From Luscinia megarhynchos (lineage: Eukaryota; Chordata; Aves; Passeriformes; Turdidae), in the NCBI GenBank assembly GCA_034336665.1, contig JAPFBE010000002.1, positions 32,405,406 through 32,469,405 of the forward strand: DNA of 64,000 nt, written 5' to 3'. Shown here piece after piece: positions 1-12,776 of this stretch. The position numbers were made by a program, and so were the translations under genes. The notes beneath the pieces were generated by a model. That model was not told the origin of the DNA and did not search any database. It was given only the letters and a program-made list of their open reading frames with translations. Every line of letters begins with the position of its first letter. Position 1 is the first letter of the stretch.

Positions 1-2596
1 GTTTTGCAATGCCAAGAGCTACAATATTATTACCAGAAAATCAACACACACACGCAAAAGCACCGCCACTGTTTCAGTGTGGGGGACAGAAAGCTCATTT
101 AAATTCATAGGCTCACCACATATTTGGCAAAGACAAATTCCTGCATGGAACCTAGGGGATGTTTAAATGTTTATGCATAGATTCCAGTTTGCATATGCAG
201 CCTGTTTATGACTAACTTTGCAAAAGAGGATCACTGCACCTTCGGAAAGCGTGCCTATCCTGCGGCTGTTCAAGCGACGAGCAACCAAACAGCAGCACAG
301 TAACAAAGGGAGCACACCAACACACACAGCCAGAGCTGCTTAACTAACTGACAGAATTACAAGGCTTCTTTCTGTCTGATCCTCTGAATTCTTCCTTTAA
401 GTTTTGTATTTTCAAGAACTGATGAACAGACAGAAAGAGCATTTTGCAAAGAATCGGTTTGAGGAGCGTAACATGTTTATTACTATATCAGTCTTTAATA
501 ATGGTGAAGTATTATAGTGCTGCCAATTGCTCAATACCATTATTTTAAACAATAAAGTCTTTAACTCTGGTACTTGATGGGAAGAATTTTGTTATTTTTT
601 CAATAGAAATGAAGAAAACTAAACTCATCTCTCTTTTTTAACGTATTTTCCTTCTTCCAAACCATCTATGAGACATGTCAGGGAAGATATTCAACAGTAC
701 TGCTTGAAAGGTATCTATGCAGCCCTTTTTCAAAGACCAAAGTTTCCTGTTGATCTGCCCTGTGGTAAAGCACCAAATCCAAAGCAAAATCAAAAGTATT
801 TCTAAGGCACAGCACTGCATTTTAGTTAGAAGATCACATCAGAAGCACATTGACAGCATCACTCTTCCATAGCCTTCTATATAGCATGTAACTGATAGTT
901 TCTACCTTTGACATTGCCTCCAGTGTTTTAGCATCTGCTTACAGATTGCCAAGTAAATCAAGAATGGATTTCTTTCTATATTTCACTGGTGATTTGCTAA
1001 TATTTTATTGGATAGACTACAGATAGCACACATTTGAGTGATCTAATGTTACTCACCACACAGAATAAAGATCAAAATCAAGAATCAGGCACCTAGCTGC
1101 TCTTGTCAGGAGCTCATAGACACTTAAAAGTGGGTCAGACAGAGCAGTGAGAAGCAGGGCCACACAGCAACAAAAATGAATCAAAAGAGTCAATCTCTGT
1201 ATTAGATTAGTCAAGAGTTGAAGCAGCTAAACATAGTTTTGGCCATACATAGTTTTGGCTAGTTTAAACAGAGATAAAAGTTTATTCAAGTAGAAGTAAG
1301 AGTTCATTTCACCCATAAATTAATGAAAAGCAACCTTCAGTAAGGAGCTGTCCTACTTCTTGTGAAACAGTGATGATAAATTTTAATGTTGCAAGCTGTA
1401 TATTTTAACACCTCTTTTCTGAGCACCACTATTTATTCAACAGCTCACTTCCTAGCCTTGAAGACAGAGGAGGCTGACTCACACTAGGTGGAAATCAAAG
1501 AACAGGCAGATGTCTGGAGGGTATATGCTGTTTCTGCATTCATAAAGCAGACCTTTTGTTTCCTTACCATGGTCAAATAAAAGGGAACAAGAATGGCTTG
1601 CATTATATTTCCATCTCAGGAATGACAGGTTCTTGTAGAAATCTCCCAATTGTTCTTTAATGATTATATTCAGCAGCTACTAAAGATAGAAGGTTTTCAA
1701 TGAAAAACTTTCCTCCTCCTGAAAAAAACCCTAATATAAACACAATTTTGAAAATCAGTTCTCTTTGAGAAATCTGATCAGGGGAAAAAAGCAACTTATT
1801 GTAGGGCAGATATGTGCTAAACTAGTATTTAACACTCATTACTAGGCCTAACCACAAGACAAAATTTAGCATAAATCATAGCAAGTGTTAAAGCTTTCAG
1901 AATCAGCCTGGTTTTATTTTTTAAACATTTTCTGAATTTTCTTCTATGCATTTTATTTTCTGAACATTTTCCACATTAGCATGTGCACAGTTTTGGAAGT
2001 GTTTTCTATGGTATGTTCCAGAGACACTCACACATATAACTTTGCACACAGGAACCACACTTAATCACAGGAAGACAGGAATGGTAACTACCAGACCTTC
2101 CAGTGCCTTGTCACCTAGGAAAAGCCTGTCCTCCTGGGACATAAGCCTGTGTGTGCAATGCACTTAGAAAATTGGAATCCTAGAAATGCAACTGAGAAAA
2201 ATTCGATCTGCAGGAGGAAGTCACAGAAGTAGGAAATGCCCAGGAGAGGGTGCTGTCTATGATTCTGTACAGAGCCACCAGGTCCTTAGCTCCTGGCTGG
2301 AAGGAGGCACCTTAATGTGCTCAGAACTCTGTTGTGGGCAAAACAGTCTGCAGTCAGCTAATTTTAATAGAATTAATTTACTGTAAACAAAAACAAACCT
2401 CTCACTGCTGATTGCAGTTTAAAAAAAAAAAAAGACAAAAAACCCAAAGATAAACACAGAGACAGACACTTACACAACCATCCATCCTCCACACTCCCTG
2501 GTCTCCCCTGTTTTTGCAGAGCATTATGCTCTGTCCATCAGAATTCTGTGCTGAGGTGGCAGGCAGGGTAGGAAGCTGAGATGTGTGGTAGTTTCT
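1..2596. other. Intronic DNA, nothing recognised
   Basis: AT-rich unique sequence with a short ACACACAC run near 44-55 and a 13-A run at 2421-2433. No exon, RNA gene or named repeat seen. Confidence 0.6.
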
Positions 2597-3200
2597 TTCT
2601 GTGACTGCTTGCTGCTCTGTGATTAAAGATCCCTGCTGCCCTTTTCCTCCAGTCTGTGATCCAGCCTCCAGCACTGATGACCTGCAGTATGTCCCTGCTC
2701 CAGCATGGATTGTCCCTGTGCCACAGCCCCTCAGGGGTCAGGGTACCTTACTTGGGTGGACAGAGCAGCTTGTTCCAGCCTCCAGGAGCTGCCTGTGTCC
2801 TTCTGAACTCTGTTTGGGCAGGGGCACCTTTGGTCCCTGCTTAGGTAACATTTTAAAGCCCCAATGGCCAGGATTTTGTTCACAAAGCAGGACTTTCCAT
2901 GACTGTTTCATGTGCCCAGGGCAGGCTGGAGGCAGCTTTGGCAGACAAGAAGTGACTCACAGTGACCTCTCCTCAGCTCACCACCTCAGCCCCTGCAACC
3001 TGTGGCCACCCACACAGGCTCCCTACATGCCACAGTGGCCAGCAGTGCAGAAACAGGGTGCCAGCTCCAGAGGTGTTCAAGCTTTCACAGGAGATCCACA
3101 GGTTAAACAGTGATCTCCATGTGCAACCCTTCATCAAAACAGCCCTTTGCCAAAACGAGACCTCAAGTCTCTTCCCATCCCCACAGAGAAATGCTTATCA
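2597..3200. repeat. GC-richer, repeat-like block of unknown family
   Basis: The block is clearly richer in C/G than its flanks and has a wordy texture (CTGCTCCAGCATGGATTGTC, TTCCAGCCTCCAGGAGCTGC). An open frame of 170 codons on the plus strand (2601-3113) crosses it but has no recognisable motif. The texture resembles avian LTR-derived interspersed repeats; I cannot name the family. Confidence 0.3.
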
Positions 3201-6200
3201 GTGAGCATGAGGTTATTTTGGAGGTAGAGCCCTAAGCCTTTTCAGGGGAAACTAATTTGCTCCAAAATGAAACCATTTAAAAATCACTGAAGCAAGTACT
3301 GTATTTCCTGTTTCTGCAGTGCTCCAGATGAATTCCCTAGTCTCCAGGCTCCTGCACAATCCTCTTTCTCTCTCCTGGGATGTGCAATCCAGTGGAGACA
3401 TTTGGCAAATGTCCTTCAGCACAGCAAAAGATGGGGGTCCTGTTTGTCTCCTTGAGGGATTAGGACTTAATTCTTGATCTCATATATTGAAGGGTTTAAA
3501 ATAGGTCTAGTTCTTACTAATTCCATGTTCTATGTCTATTGTTTTGGAATCCTGGTTTACACACTGGCACCTGCACATTTGTACATGTGAAGAGGCATAC
3601 TGTAAAAAGCAATACCATAGCTGCAGCTGATTGATTTTGGCAGTGTTATTTGTAGTGGCAGATATGCTGTGGATTAATCAAATCTATTCTATGATTACTG
3701 CACTTAAATAGCTTCCAAACTTTTTAGAAATTTGGGAGTAGTTTGTGACTTCTTTACCCAACACTGAGTTTTGGTTATTTCCAGCATACACCATCAATAT
3801 GCTCCATGCCTTTATGTAATTTGATTCATTTTGAAATGCTGCATTTTTAAACACGGATTGACAGATATATCCATCAGAAAAAAAAATATGTCGACAATTA
3901 GTATCGTGTTGCTGTTCAAAGAGATAAAATTAAAAGAAACTAGAGAGCAATATATACTAACTGATAAAATTTTACCATGTAATTCACAGTATCATAATTT
4001 ATTATTCAACACTGAAACCTCAGCATACAGGCACATAATACCAACTGTTTAAGCTACAGAAACCATAATTCCTAGAAAGGAAGAAAGAACACAAAATGTA
4101 CATCTATAGTGTAACAAGACATTTATTTTCACATTTAGTTCCTGCTCCAGTCCTCTTGGTGAATTATTTACTGCTTAAAAACTCTTTCTGTATGATATTA
4201 GCAAGAGTTACAGATAATGTACTTTCTTTTTAGACTGCCATTGCTGTTCCCACCATTTACATTATGCATTTTTGAAGAAAGCAGTAAAATATAAGACTGC
4301 TATGTTTTTTCAGCCACTTATTTTAAGAAATGCCATAAAATATTCTTTTTTTATTTTTGTTAGAAGACTCTTGTTATTAATAAGCATGAGGGAGGTAATT
4401 TCTTTTTCAATCCTGAGTCCAAGGTGCACTTCAAAATAGATTCCTCCCCACAGAGCTTCATAGCTGTCTTTAGCAGCACTGCCAGTGCCACATCCAGCAC
4501 AACTTAGCAACATTCAAATACTGAGTCCTGCCAAGAAACCACAAAACATGTGCTCAATACACAGATGTGCTCTGGTGAATCAGGGCCATCCTACATACTT
4601 GGTTTGGGTCATTGCAGAACTTGCTGGTTTGCACTTTGCAATATCAGTATTTAAAAAAACCTGCTTTTTTGTTGTTGTTGTTTGTTTGTTTTTCTTCCCA
4701 AGGAGTGTGATCGGAAGGGAATGCTTCACTGTAAGTCAGGTGGATCCATCTAAAAGAGAGTCACTTAGAACTGCAGCAAAAGAACCTTTCAGAAGACTGG
4801 ATGGAGCAATTAGGGAAAAATACATTAAGAAGTGAGTTATTACTTGGTTGCAATGCACCCAACTTCAGCATTTCCCATTTTCTTGACAGAAATATTTCCT
4901 AGAGGCTCTGATGGGACTTGCTGAGGTTATTTCAATGATGGAAGCCACTACAAGCTGAAGGGCTTTCCAGAAGAAGGCCATAGGAAAGTCTGCCTTGGAA
5001 GGACTCAACATGAGATTTATTTTCAAGTTTGATATTTTCTCTGTTTCATCAGCAATTTTGAGCTTTCCTTGGCTGAAGAGGAAAGCTATTCTAACTTGTT
5101 CTAAGTAACTTTGCTGTAAATGAAACTTTTCTTTTTTTTGAGACTGGCAGCTGTTCCATCCAAGGACCTATGAGTCATGCTTTGTCATACCAAGTGTGGT
5201 TTAAAGTTTGAACAATCTCTCTCAGTGCTCCAGCAGGTGAAGCCTTTGCAGCTGTGCCTACTCCTGTATGGACTGCAGCCCAACCAGTGGGAAAATTCTA
5301 TAAACTATTTGGGAGCAAAATGTTGTTGTGTATTGGGCTGACTGAAGAGAAACTTCCATTGCAGAAGCTCATCCCCTAACTCAGAACTGCTATTCAAAGA
5401 AGGACACCACACATACAGAAGGCAATCATTATTTAATGGTTGACAGATTAAGGTATGCATCTTATGTGTCTATGAGATACAAGTTCCTCTGCTATTCTCC
5501 CATATTGTTTTCCTTTTTCAGTTTCCAAGGAAGCCTGGTTCTTTGGTCTGAGGCTGAATGCTGAAATATTGACAGCTGTTTCAGAGCAAGAGCTCAATCT
5601 GTCTTGCAAAAACTAACAGCTCTCCAGCAGGGCAAAATTCACTGGATTCAGGGCAGAAATAGCTACCTAGACCAGTTACCTTGCATCTTCCAGCACAACT
5701 TATTCAAGTTTTGTTTATCTCTCAACACTAAGGGAAAGGTGACATTTTGATAACAAGTTCTGCTGGTTTCAGCTAACTTTCCTCATCTATAGGTTCACAC
5801 TTGCATTATTCAGGTGCTTGTTTCTAGTATCTAACAGGAACACATTGAAAGGACAACTCCCCAGATGTACAGTGGTATGTGGTACAGAAATCCAACAGTA
5901 TATGCTATGCAGCATTTTCATGCCTCTGCTCCCAGTGTAGAAGGGAGTAAACAGAAAGGAACAAAATATGGCCCAGGAAGAACTGAAAGACCAGCAATAA
6001 ATCATATTTCTTCAGTGTGATAAAGGAGACAGAAAAATAGCTGTGCCAGATGCCCAGATTTAAAATACCTTCAATTACCTAAATCTGATGGTTTTGCTTT
6101 TTTTTTTTTGTTTTTTTAAAATCCTCAACAAGAATATGCTGAGCTACACCAGAAGCTGGAGCCCAGTCTCCACTGCAAGATGGAATAATAAAAAGAGTGG

Positions 6201-8359
6201 CTACTTGCAAGTACTAGACAGAAACACTTTTATGAAGAAGCAAGGAAGATGCCTGCTATTTATTTCATACTAACAATTGGATCTACCCTCAATATACATG
6301 TTATTTCATAAATAAATCTATCTGGTTATATTAAAGTGAGAAAAGAAAGCCTTGTAAATCTGCCCCTTATGAATTCCAGTAAGATTACTCCTTGAGTATT
6401 CTTTTCATCTCCTAGAATTGTACATAAACTACTGTCTGTATACCTGCATACTCAGGCTTTACTTTATACAAGAACAGGATCTAAAAATACCTTATAAAAC
6501 AAAGCAAATTTATTTACAGATTTCCTTCGGGTAGCATAAAGCTCACTGTAAAAGCTGACAGATCTTCACACTGTGCTGAACTATGTGATACTATAGCACT
6601 TCTGTGAATAACAGTCTGCAGACTGGTGGGACATGCTCCAACAACAAATTATTGTTTCTGGGACTTGTAGATATTTTATGGTTGATAAGCAAATTTCACT
6701 GAAACATTTAAGTTTCAGAGCAATGCAGAAACCTACTTAAAAATAATCTGATCATGAAACAAAACTGAAGGGACATGAGTGACTTCTAAAAAATCCCAGC
6801 ATTTAAAAAAAATTCTCAATGGGCATAAGTAATAAAATTTTAAATCTTTCATCATGTAAAGATAATGTGTCCTGAACCATGCCTGCTTAGTTTCTCCAAG
6901 ACCATTTTGTGAGGGAACTTGTCTTCCAGAAATCAAGGCAGCCTGTTAAAGTGGATTATTCTCACCTACAAAATTTGAGAAGTTCAGAGATTTTTTTTTT
7001 CTTTTCCTCAACAAAAGCTGTCTTGACTTTTATTTCATCTATCACTCTCACCCAAATCTTACATTCTGCTTCCACACTAATATGCCCACACAGACACTGA
7101 GTTCTGAGTCAATAGTCCTCTGGTGGCCCTTGGAGCTCTGCAAAAATTGGTGTCACAGTTGCTTCCCTCTTGCCCTGAGCACAACTTTGGGTGACAGACT
7201 CCATGTGAGAGGTGACAGCAGCATTTCAGTTGTTTTATCCTTGAGCTTCTTTAGGTCTCTCTGCTGAATACATAGACATGAGGATTCATTACCACTTATT
7301 TTATTTTATCTATTCCTTGACCTCTCCTCCTCACGCTTCACCTTGAGATAACTGTTGCAATTACTCTTTCATAAGTGAAGAAAATCCCTTTCCTTCACAA
7401 TGAGCATGGAAGCATTATAAAAAGTATTCAGTAGATTTACTATGGGGAATCACATGGCATAATTCTGAATGTTAACTTACTCTGAAAAAGATAAAATCAG
7501 GTAATTTCTGCACAGTTCAAAAAATACTTAGTGTTTCTTTCTAGTAATTGCTAAACTTACAGTAAAATTTGTCTTAATTTTTCAAAAAGATAATTTTAAT
7601 TTTTTTTTTAGTATTCCCTTTCAACTAAGCAAAATTTCAGATGCTTTTGTACTTATTTTAAATTACATATTACCAATTTTCACACGTGTTAATGAAGTAT
7701 TAAACATTAGGAATGGATTAAGTTGAATTAATGCCTTTCTATTACTTTTTAGGTTTTTTGGGTTTTTTAAAACTGGCCTAGAACATACTTCATGAATACT
7801 TTGCTTTCAGTGGTGGAGAGAAAGGAACTTTCTTATGACTGATTTTTAACATTTTAATGAATTTCCAAGGAAACAAAGCAGGAAAGCTACACAACACAGT
7901 CATCCTTTAAAACATTTACTATTCCTTTTTTTATGTATTCCTTATCAATGGGTACTTGAATGCACCCAAGATGACTCACAAAAGTTGCCTGCAAGAGTAG
8001 GTAACTTTAGTGTGCTTCTGAGTGAGTGCCTAACTATTGCTCCTATTTGTACTATATACAATTAAGTAGTGTACACCAACTTACAAGTTCAAAGGGCACA
8101 GGTATAACAGAATGTCTCAAATTTGTATTTTTCCAAATTCTTAAAGCTCACCTGCATAATAAAGCTAAAATTAAATCAAAACACGAAATAACAAAATCCT
8201 GACATGTCATCTTCTCATTCTGATGTAATAAATTATAAAAACACTCTCTTTTATATCTATGTATCTATACATGAAAAAAGCCCTGTTCATTTCAATAATG
8301 CAGTGTATTTCAACAATGGATGTTACATATTCGAAATATAAGTTATCCTCCATTATTTA
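3201..8359. other. Intronic DNA, nothing recognised
   Basis: AT-rich unique sequence. Open frames reach 116 codons (4485-4835) without motifs. Several T- or A-runs of 8-11, for example near 6100 and 6990. Confidence 0.6.
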
Positions 8360-8481
8360 AGGCCAGATTGGACGGGGCTCTGAGCAACCATGTCTAATGG
8401 AAAGCATCCCTGCCTGTGACAGGGGGCTTGGAAATATAAGATCCTTAAAGTCCCTTCAACTCAATTCATTCTATGGTTTTA
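8360..8481 (+). mobile_element. CR1 LINE 3' end
   Basis: From AGGCCAGATTGGACGGGGC through a GGGGCTTGGAA-like stretch to CATTCTATGG, this follows the well-known avian CR1 3'-UTR end, including the terminal ATTCTATG motif. It is 5'-truncated to about 120 bp, which is usual for CR1, and is moderately diverged. Confidence 0.9.
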
Positions 8482-11400
8482 AGTCTACTCCCTTTGAAAA
8501 AAAGGAATTAACACCACGGTTCAACAGCTGAAAGGCTCAAATTCTCCTTTTGACAATAAAGAAAAATTGTGACCAAATTCTCCTGCACAGATATTGCCCT
8601 GCATAGGGATATCAGGCACAAGACAAGACAGGAACATGTGGCAATGGGGATGCAATGGCAACACTGCACCAGTTATAACTACCACAAAGTGCTGTGTACA
8701 GAGGGGTCACAGCTGTCCCTGCAGGGCTGTTTGTTAATCTGCTCAAGAGCACATCTTTCACTGAAGGGTAAACAGCCCTGCATCACTGTTAACACAGTTA
8801 GTGGCTCAGAAGCTCTCACTGCACCTACCCTGCAGCTGATGCCAGAATGTTCCCAAAACCAAACCTATCTCACAAAATAAAAACCTCTTTAGAGGGTATT
8901 TAATTATTTTTTTTAATATGTAGCTTTCCAGACTAAGAAACCAATTCATTCCGTACAGTTGGGCTAATTAATCACATGACCAACTCAAGCACACATTTCC
9001 ATGGGATTAAAAACTTGCATCATATTATACATCATATCATTTCATATCACATCATATCATATATCAGGCATATAATATCTCAATCTTATCATATCAGTCT
9101 TGTTTCCTTCCCTGCTTCTTAAAAATGTTTCTTATTACCTACCCATGCAAGCAGGTTGAAATTCCAGCATCCTTTAAGAAAAGCCACCCTACTGCAGTAC
9201 TGCGAGTTTGTGCATTTCTTGTCAACTAAAGTTAAATTTTTCAGTTACATTACCCTCTGTTTTCTTCCTCCCAGTGAAAATGTGTCTCTTTGCAGATAAT
9301 TTCCTAGTTGTTGTGATATTTTTAGGGTGAAGAGTTTTAGAGTTTTAATTTATTAAAGAAAGTTTCAGATATTATGCCTGGAACGGGAGAAAGTGAGTCA
9401 CTTAACTGGCAATAATGGTGTGTAGTCTATGCTTATGACCAAGAAAAGACAGAATAGTTTTGCAATGGTTCTCTCTTTGAATCCAGCAGCAGTGCAGCTC
9501 TTCTCTAAAAAATGTAAAATACTAGACAAAGTCAGTGACTGAACCATATGCTGATCTTGTGCTGAATTTTTCATGAGTATTAAAAACCCCCAAAATGGTT
9601 TGAGAACTCCACAGTAAATCTCTTTCCCAGAAGAGGCAGTGCTAGAATGCCCTTTGAAGCAGGCACATGAGAACAAAGATGCTGCAAAAATGAGTACCAG
9701 TGGGTAACTGGGGGAGCTCTGGTCGTGTCCTTTCACAGACTAAATGCTTGGCCCATCCTGTACAGAGCAAAGGTGCCCAGTAACAGCCTTTCCAGATCTG
9801 AAACCACAGACTAAAAAGGTTTTGAAGTCTGCTGTGCATAAACATTATGTTCTTTTCCTCTTTGCCCCTGAACCACAGCTTTTAGTTAGGATTTAAATAG
9901 GGTTTTCTCAATCATTATCAATGTGGATTGCATATCTTCATGTTTTTAAATCTGAGAACTGGATCAATTAATGATCAACCTGAAGCTTTCTGGAAAAGGT
10001 TTGAGGCATCCACTATAATGCTCTGTCAGGATCAGTCATCTTCAGGAGCTTTGGGGACACTTTTGGAGGATAAAAATCTTCTGGTATATGCTAAATGCTA
10101 TTAGGACTTTTTTAATTTTAACAGTGATGTCAGTGAGCAGGACCCCACGTTTTAATGTGATTTTGGGGGTTAAAAGGATATTGAATCTCCTCTGAAAACC
10201 TGCAATGTACATTCAATAGTGGTGCACATTGTGGCCAGTCCTTCAGCTCCCTCCATCCCAAGTTCAAGGCAGGTTCACCATATTTCTCATGGCTCTCCAC
10301 AGTCCACAGTTTAACTATTTAGTTGTCCTGCCTCATGGATTACCTAAGATTCCAAAGGGGCTGAAGTCCTTATGTATTTCCATAGCATGGAATTTATTTA
10401 CCTTGTCACTGCAATTCTGAGCACTTAGTTTACTCCTACTGGCATAGAAAATAGTAGAATGCTTTTTCTGGAAATCACCATCAATTCTCACTATGACTAA
10501 CAGACATTTATCACGTGGCTTCCACATTTTCATCATAATGTAGAAAAGTCTCTCTCTTTCTCAAAATGGATAGTTGTTTTCCTAAACATATTCATACAAC
10601 ATGCAATTTTTTTTACCAAAGTCTCCACAAGCATCAGACTGACTTGATTTTTTTTTAATAGTATGTCCCAGACAGTATAGCACAAATTTTGCAGATTTTA
10701 CAACCGCCTGCATTTTACAGCATCCCAAACATGTGTGGTTCTATTTAACTGTCATCAGAGTTTCCTGAGAATCACCTACTGCATTACAGGCATATTATAC
10801 CACAGTTCTGCCACTCCCTTTTCAGTGCATCATCATCACACTTGTCAAGCAATTCACCTTCAGACAGTCATATCTTTAAAATGCTAATGTATTCCATGCT
10901 GTGCAGCAACGTGCTTCTGTCTTTTACTGGCTAGATGAAAACTTTAACTGAATGGAAAAAAATTAGGAAAGAAACTGTGGTGCAGTGATTTATGTGAGTA
11001 AGTTATAGAACATCTATTTATAGCATTACACAGCTTTTTAATGATACTCTGTTGGCATAATTAAGAATCCTTGCACAGAGTTTGAACAAAAACATAACAA
11101 CAACAATAATATTTAATTGCATTTTATATGCAAAAATCAATGGGGCTTCAGCTAAGAGCAATATGTTATCACATGCTACTGATTCTAAATTGGGTTGTGA
11201 CATACTGGTTGTTCCTCAAACTCATTGAAGATGCACACATTAATTTACAAGAAATCCAGAAAATGCATATGGGAAAGAAAAATGAGACATACAGTTTACA
11301 CAAAATGAGGAAAACAGAGAGAAACTTTATCATAGGACACACACAAGATAAGCAATCAACTCTCATTAGGAAGGCATATATTAAAAAAGTAACAAATAAT

Positions 11401-12489
11401 TACTTATAAAGGAAAGGTTTAGCCTAAAAAGCTGGTATAAAAAGAAAACCAAAAGCTTGTGATTTTGGTTATATTATCTTGCTAGAACAATGAAAACCTC
11501 AGAAATCCTTGGACAGATTTGCAAGTATTTGCATGTCACAATAACAGCATCAGGCACACTAACTTACCTTCTATTTTTGTAACTCCTCTAACAAGCTGAA
11601 CATATTTTTTCCCCTATAGTACCAGAAAACAAATGTTCCTTCTTACTGTGTGGTGTCTGTGGAAGAATGCATTTTAAAATAACCTGGAAGAATAACTTAA
11701 AATGCAGAAAGACTACTGGTGCATTTTTTTTTTTTTGGTAAATATGGAGAGAAAATATCTATTTAAAATTCCATTATTCACAGATAGGTTTTGCCCAGCA
11801 ATCCCTACACTACACAATCAGTGATGAGGAGTTACTCCCCTGGAGTAAACCTCTTTACTGTGGGTGTGCTTTTAAAGAGTTTTTCTCCAGTGTGGAGAGT
11901 GTTACAGCTGCACAAAATCTCTGTGAGCACAAGGCCTTTCTCTTAATTACGTAAAAAACGACGTGCAGCCACAGTTGTTGCAGCATTATCAGCCCTGGGC
12001 TGCCTGAGGGTTCCCTTCAATGCTGTAAAGGGCATTATTAAAGGTATCTGTGACAGACTGACTCACAAACAAAACCAGATGTGACCTATAAAGCAAGGGG
12101 AATTTAACAAGACCTATTTATAACATTATTTTCCCTCTGTCCTCTCACATTGGAAAGACCACAGTAGCCAATACAGTTCAGAATTGGGAAGGAAGGCAGG
12201 TGTCAGCATCTACTCTGGCTAGAGCATTTCTAAAGGGTCAAATACATGTAAATGGAGAAAGGCATCCTTCCAAACCTGACTTTCCTTTCAAATATTAGGA
12301 ATAGAGAAGAGCAAGAAATTATTATAAAACATGAAAAACAAAGTTCTGGAGAAACAACTTCCTCTGAGCAACAGAAAGAAAGGATTTTTGTTCTCAAGGA
12401 GTTTAACACAGAGTCGGCAGGGCCAAAGGACGATTGAAAATAAAACAACTATGTAACTTTATGTTGCTACCAAAAAAGAGGCAATTCAA
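8482..12489. other. Intronic DNA, little recognised
   Basis: Apart from the ATCAT-like tract, this is unique AT-rich sequence. The longest open frame is 112 codons on the minus strand (9398-9736), without a motif. Confidence 0.6.
9019..9097. repeat. Imperfect (ATCAT)n-like low-complexity tract
   Basis: Degenerate repeats of ATCAT/CATAT words across about 80 bp (CATCATATTATACATCATAT and on). AT-rich, no coding content. Confidence 0.8.
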
Positions 12490-12776
12490 ATGAGAGTGAA
12501 GGAGTGAAGTTGAGCCTGGGAAAGGTGGGAGGAAAGATGTGGCTTTATTATCTGTCTCTTTTGCTTCAGCCAGCCAAAACTATGTTACTGACAGGAGATT
12601 AAATATGTTTTTCCCACATTGGTAATGGGTAAATTATTTCCCTGTCTGGGTCTGTGGGCTTTCCCATTCTTGGTTTTTTCGCCCCTTTTTTCTCCCTTTT
12701 TCCTGCTGGGGCTGGGGGGCAGTGAGTGAGTAGCTCAGTAAATGTTTGGCTGTGGGCCATGGCTAAACCACCTCAG
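12490..12776 (-). mobile_element. Degenerate avian ERV LTR
   Basis: Read on the minus strand from 12776 it begins TGAGGTGGTTTAGCCATGGC, then ACTCACTCACTGCCCCCCAG, an A/G-rich stretch, and further on CCCACCTTTCCCAGGCTCAA. This resembles the start (TGTNGTGGTTTAGCC and the CACTC-CCCCC block) and later part of common avian endogenous-retrovirus LTRs. It appears internally shortened and probably a solo LTR; no retroviral coding sequence was seen beside it. Confidence 0.55.

Noticed and set aside
2601..3113. 170-codon plus-strand frame
   Set aside because: No recognisable domain, no splice or start context, and it lies in a repeat-like GC-richer block.
4310..4513. Minus-strand frame as a possible downstream ADCY2 exon
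   Set aside because: Its translation has no similarity to the expected ERLLLSLLP segment or any C1 domain motif.
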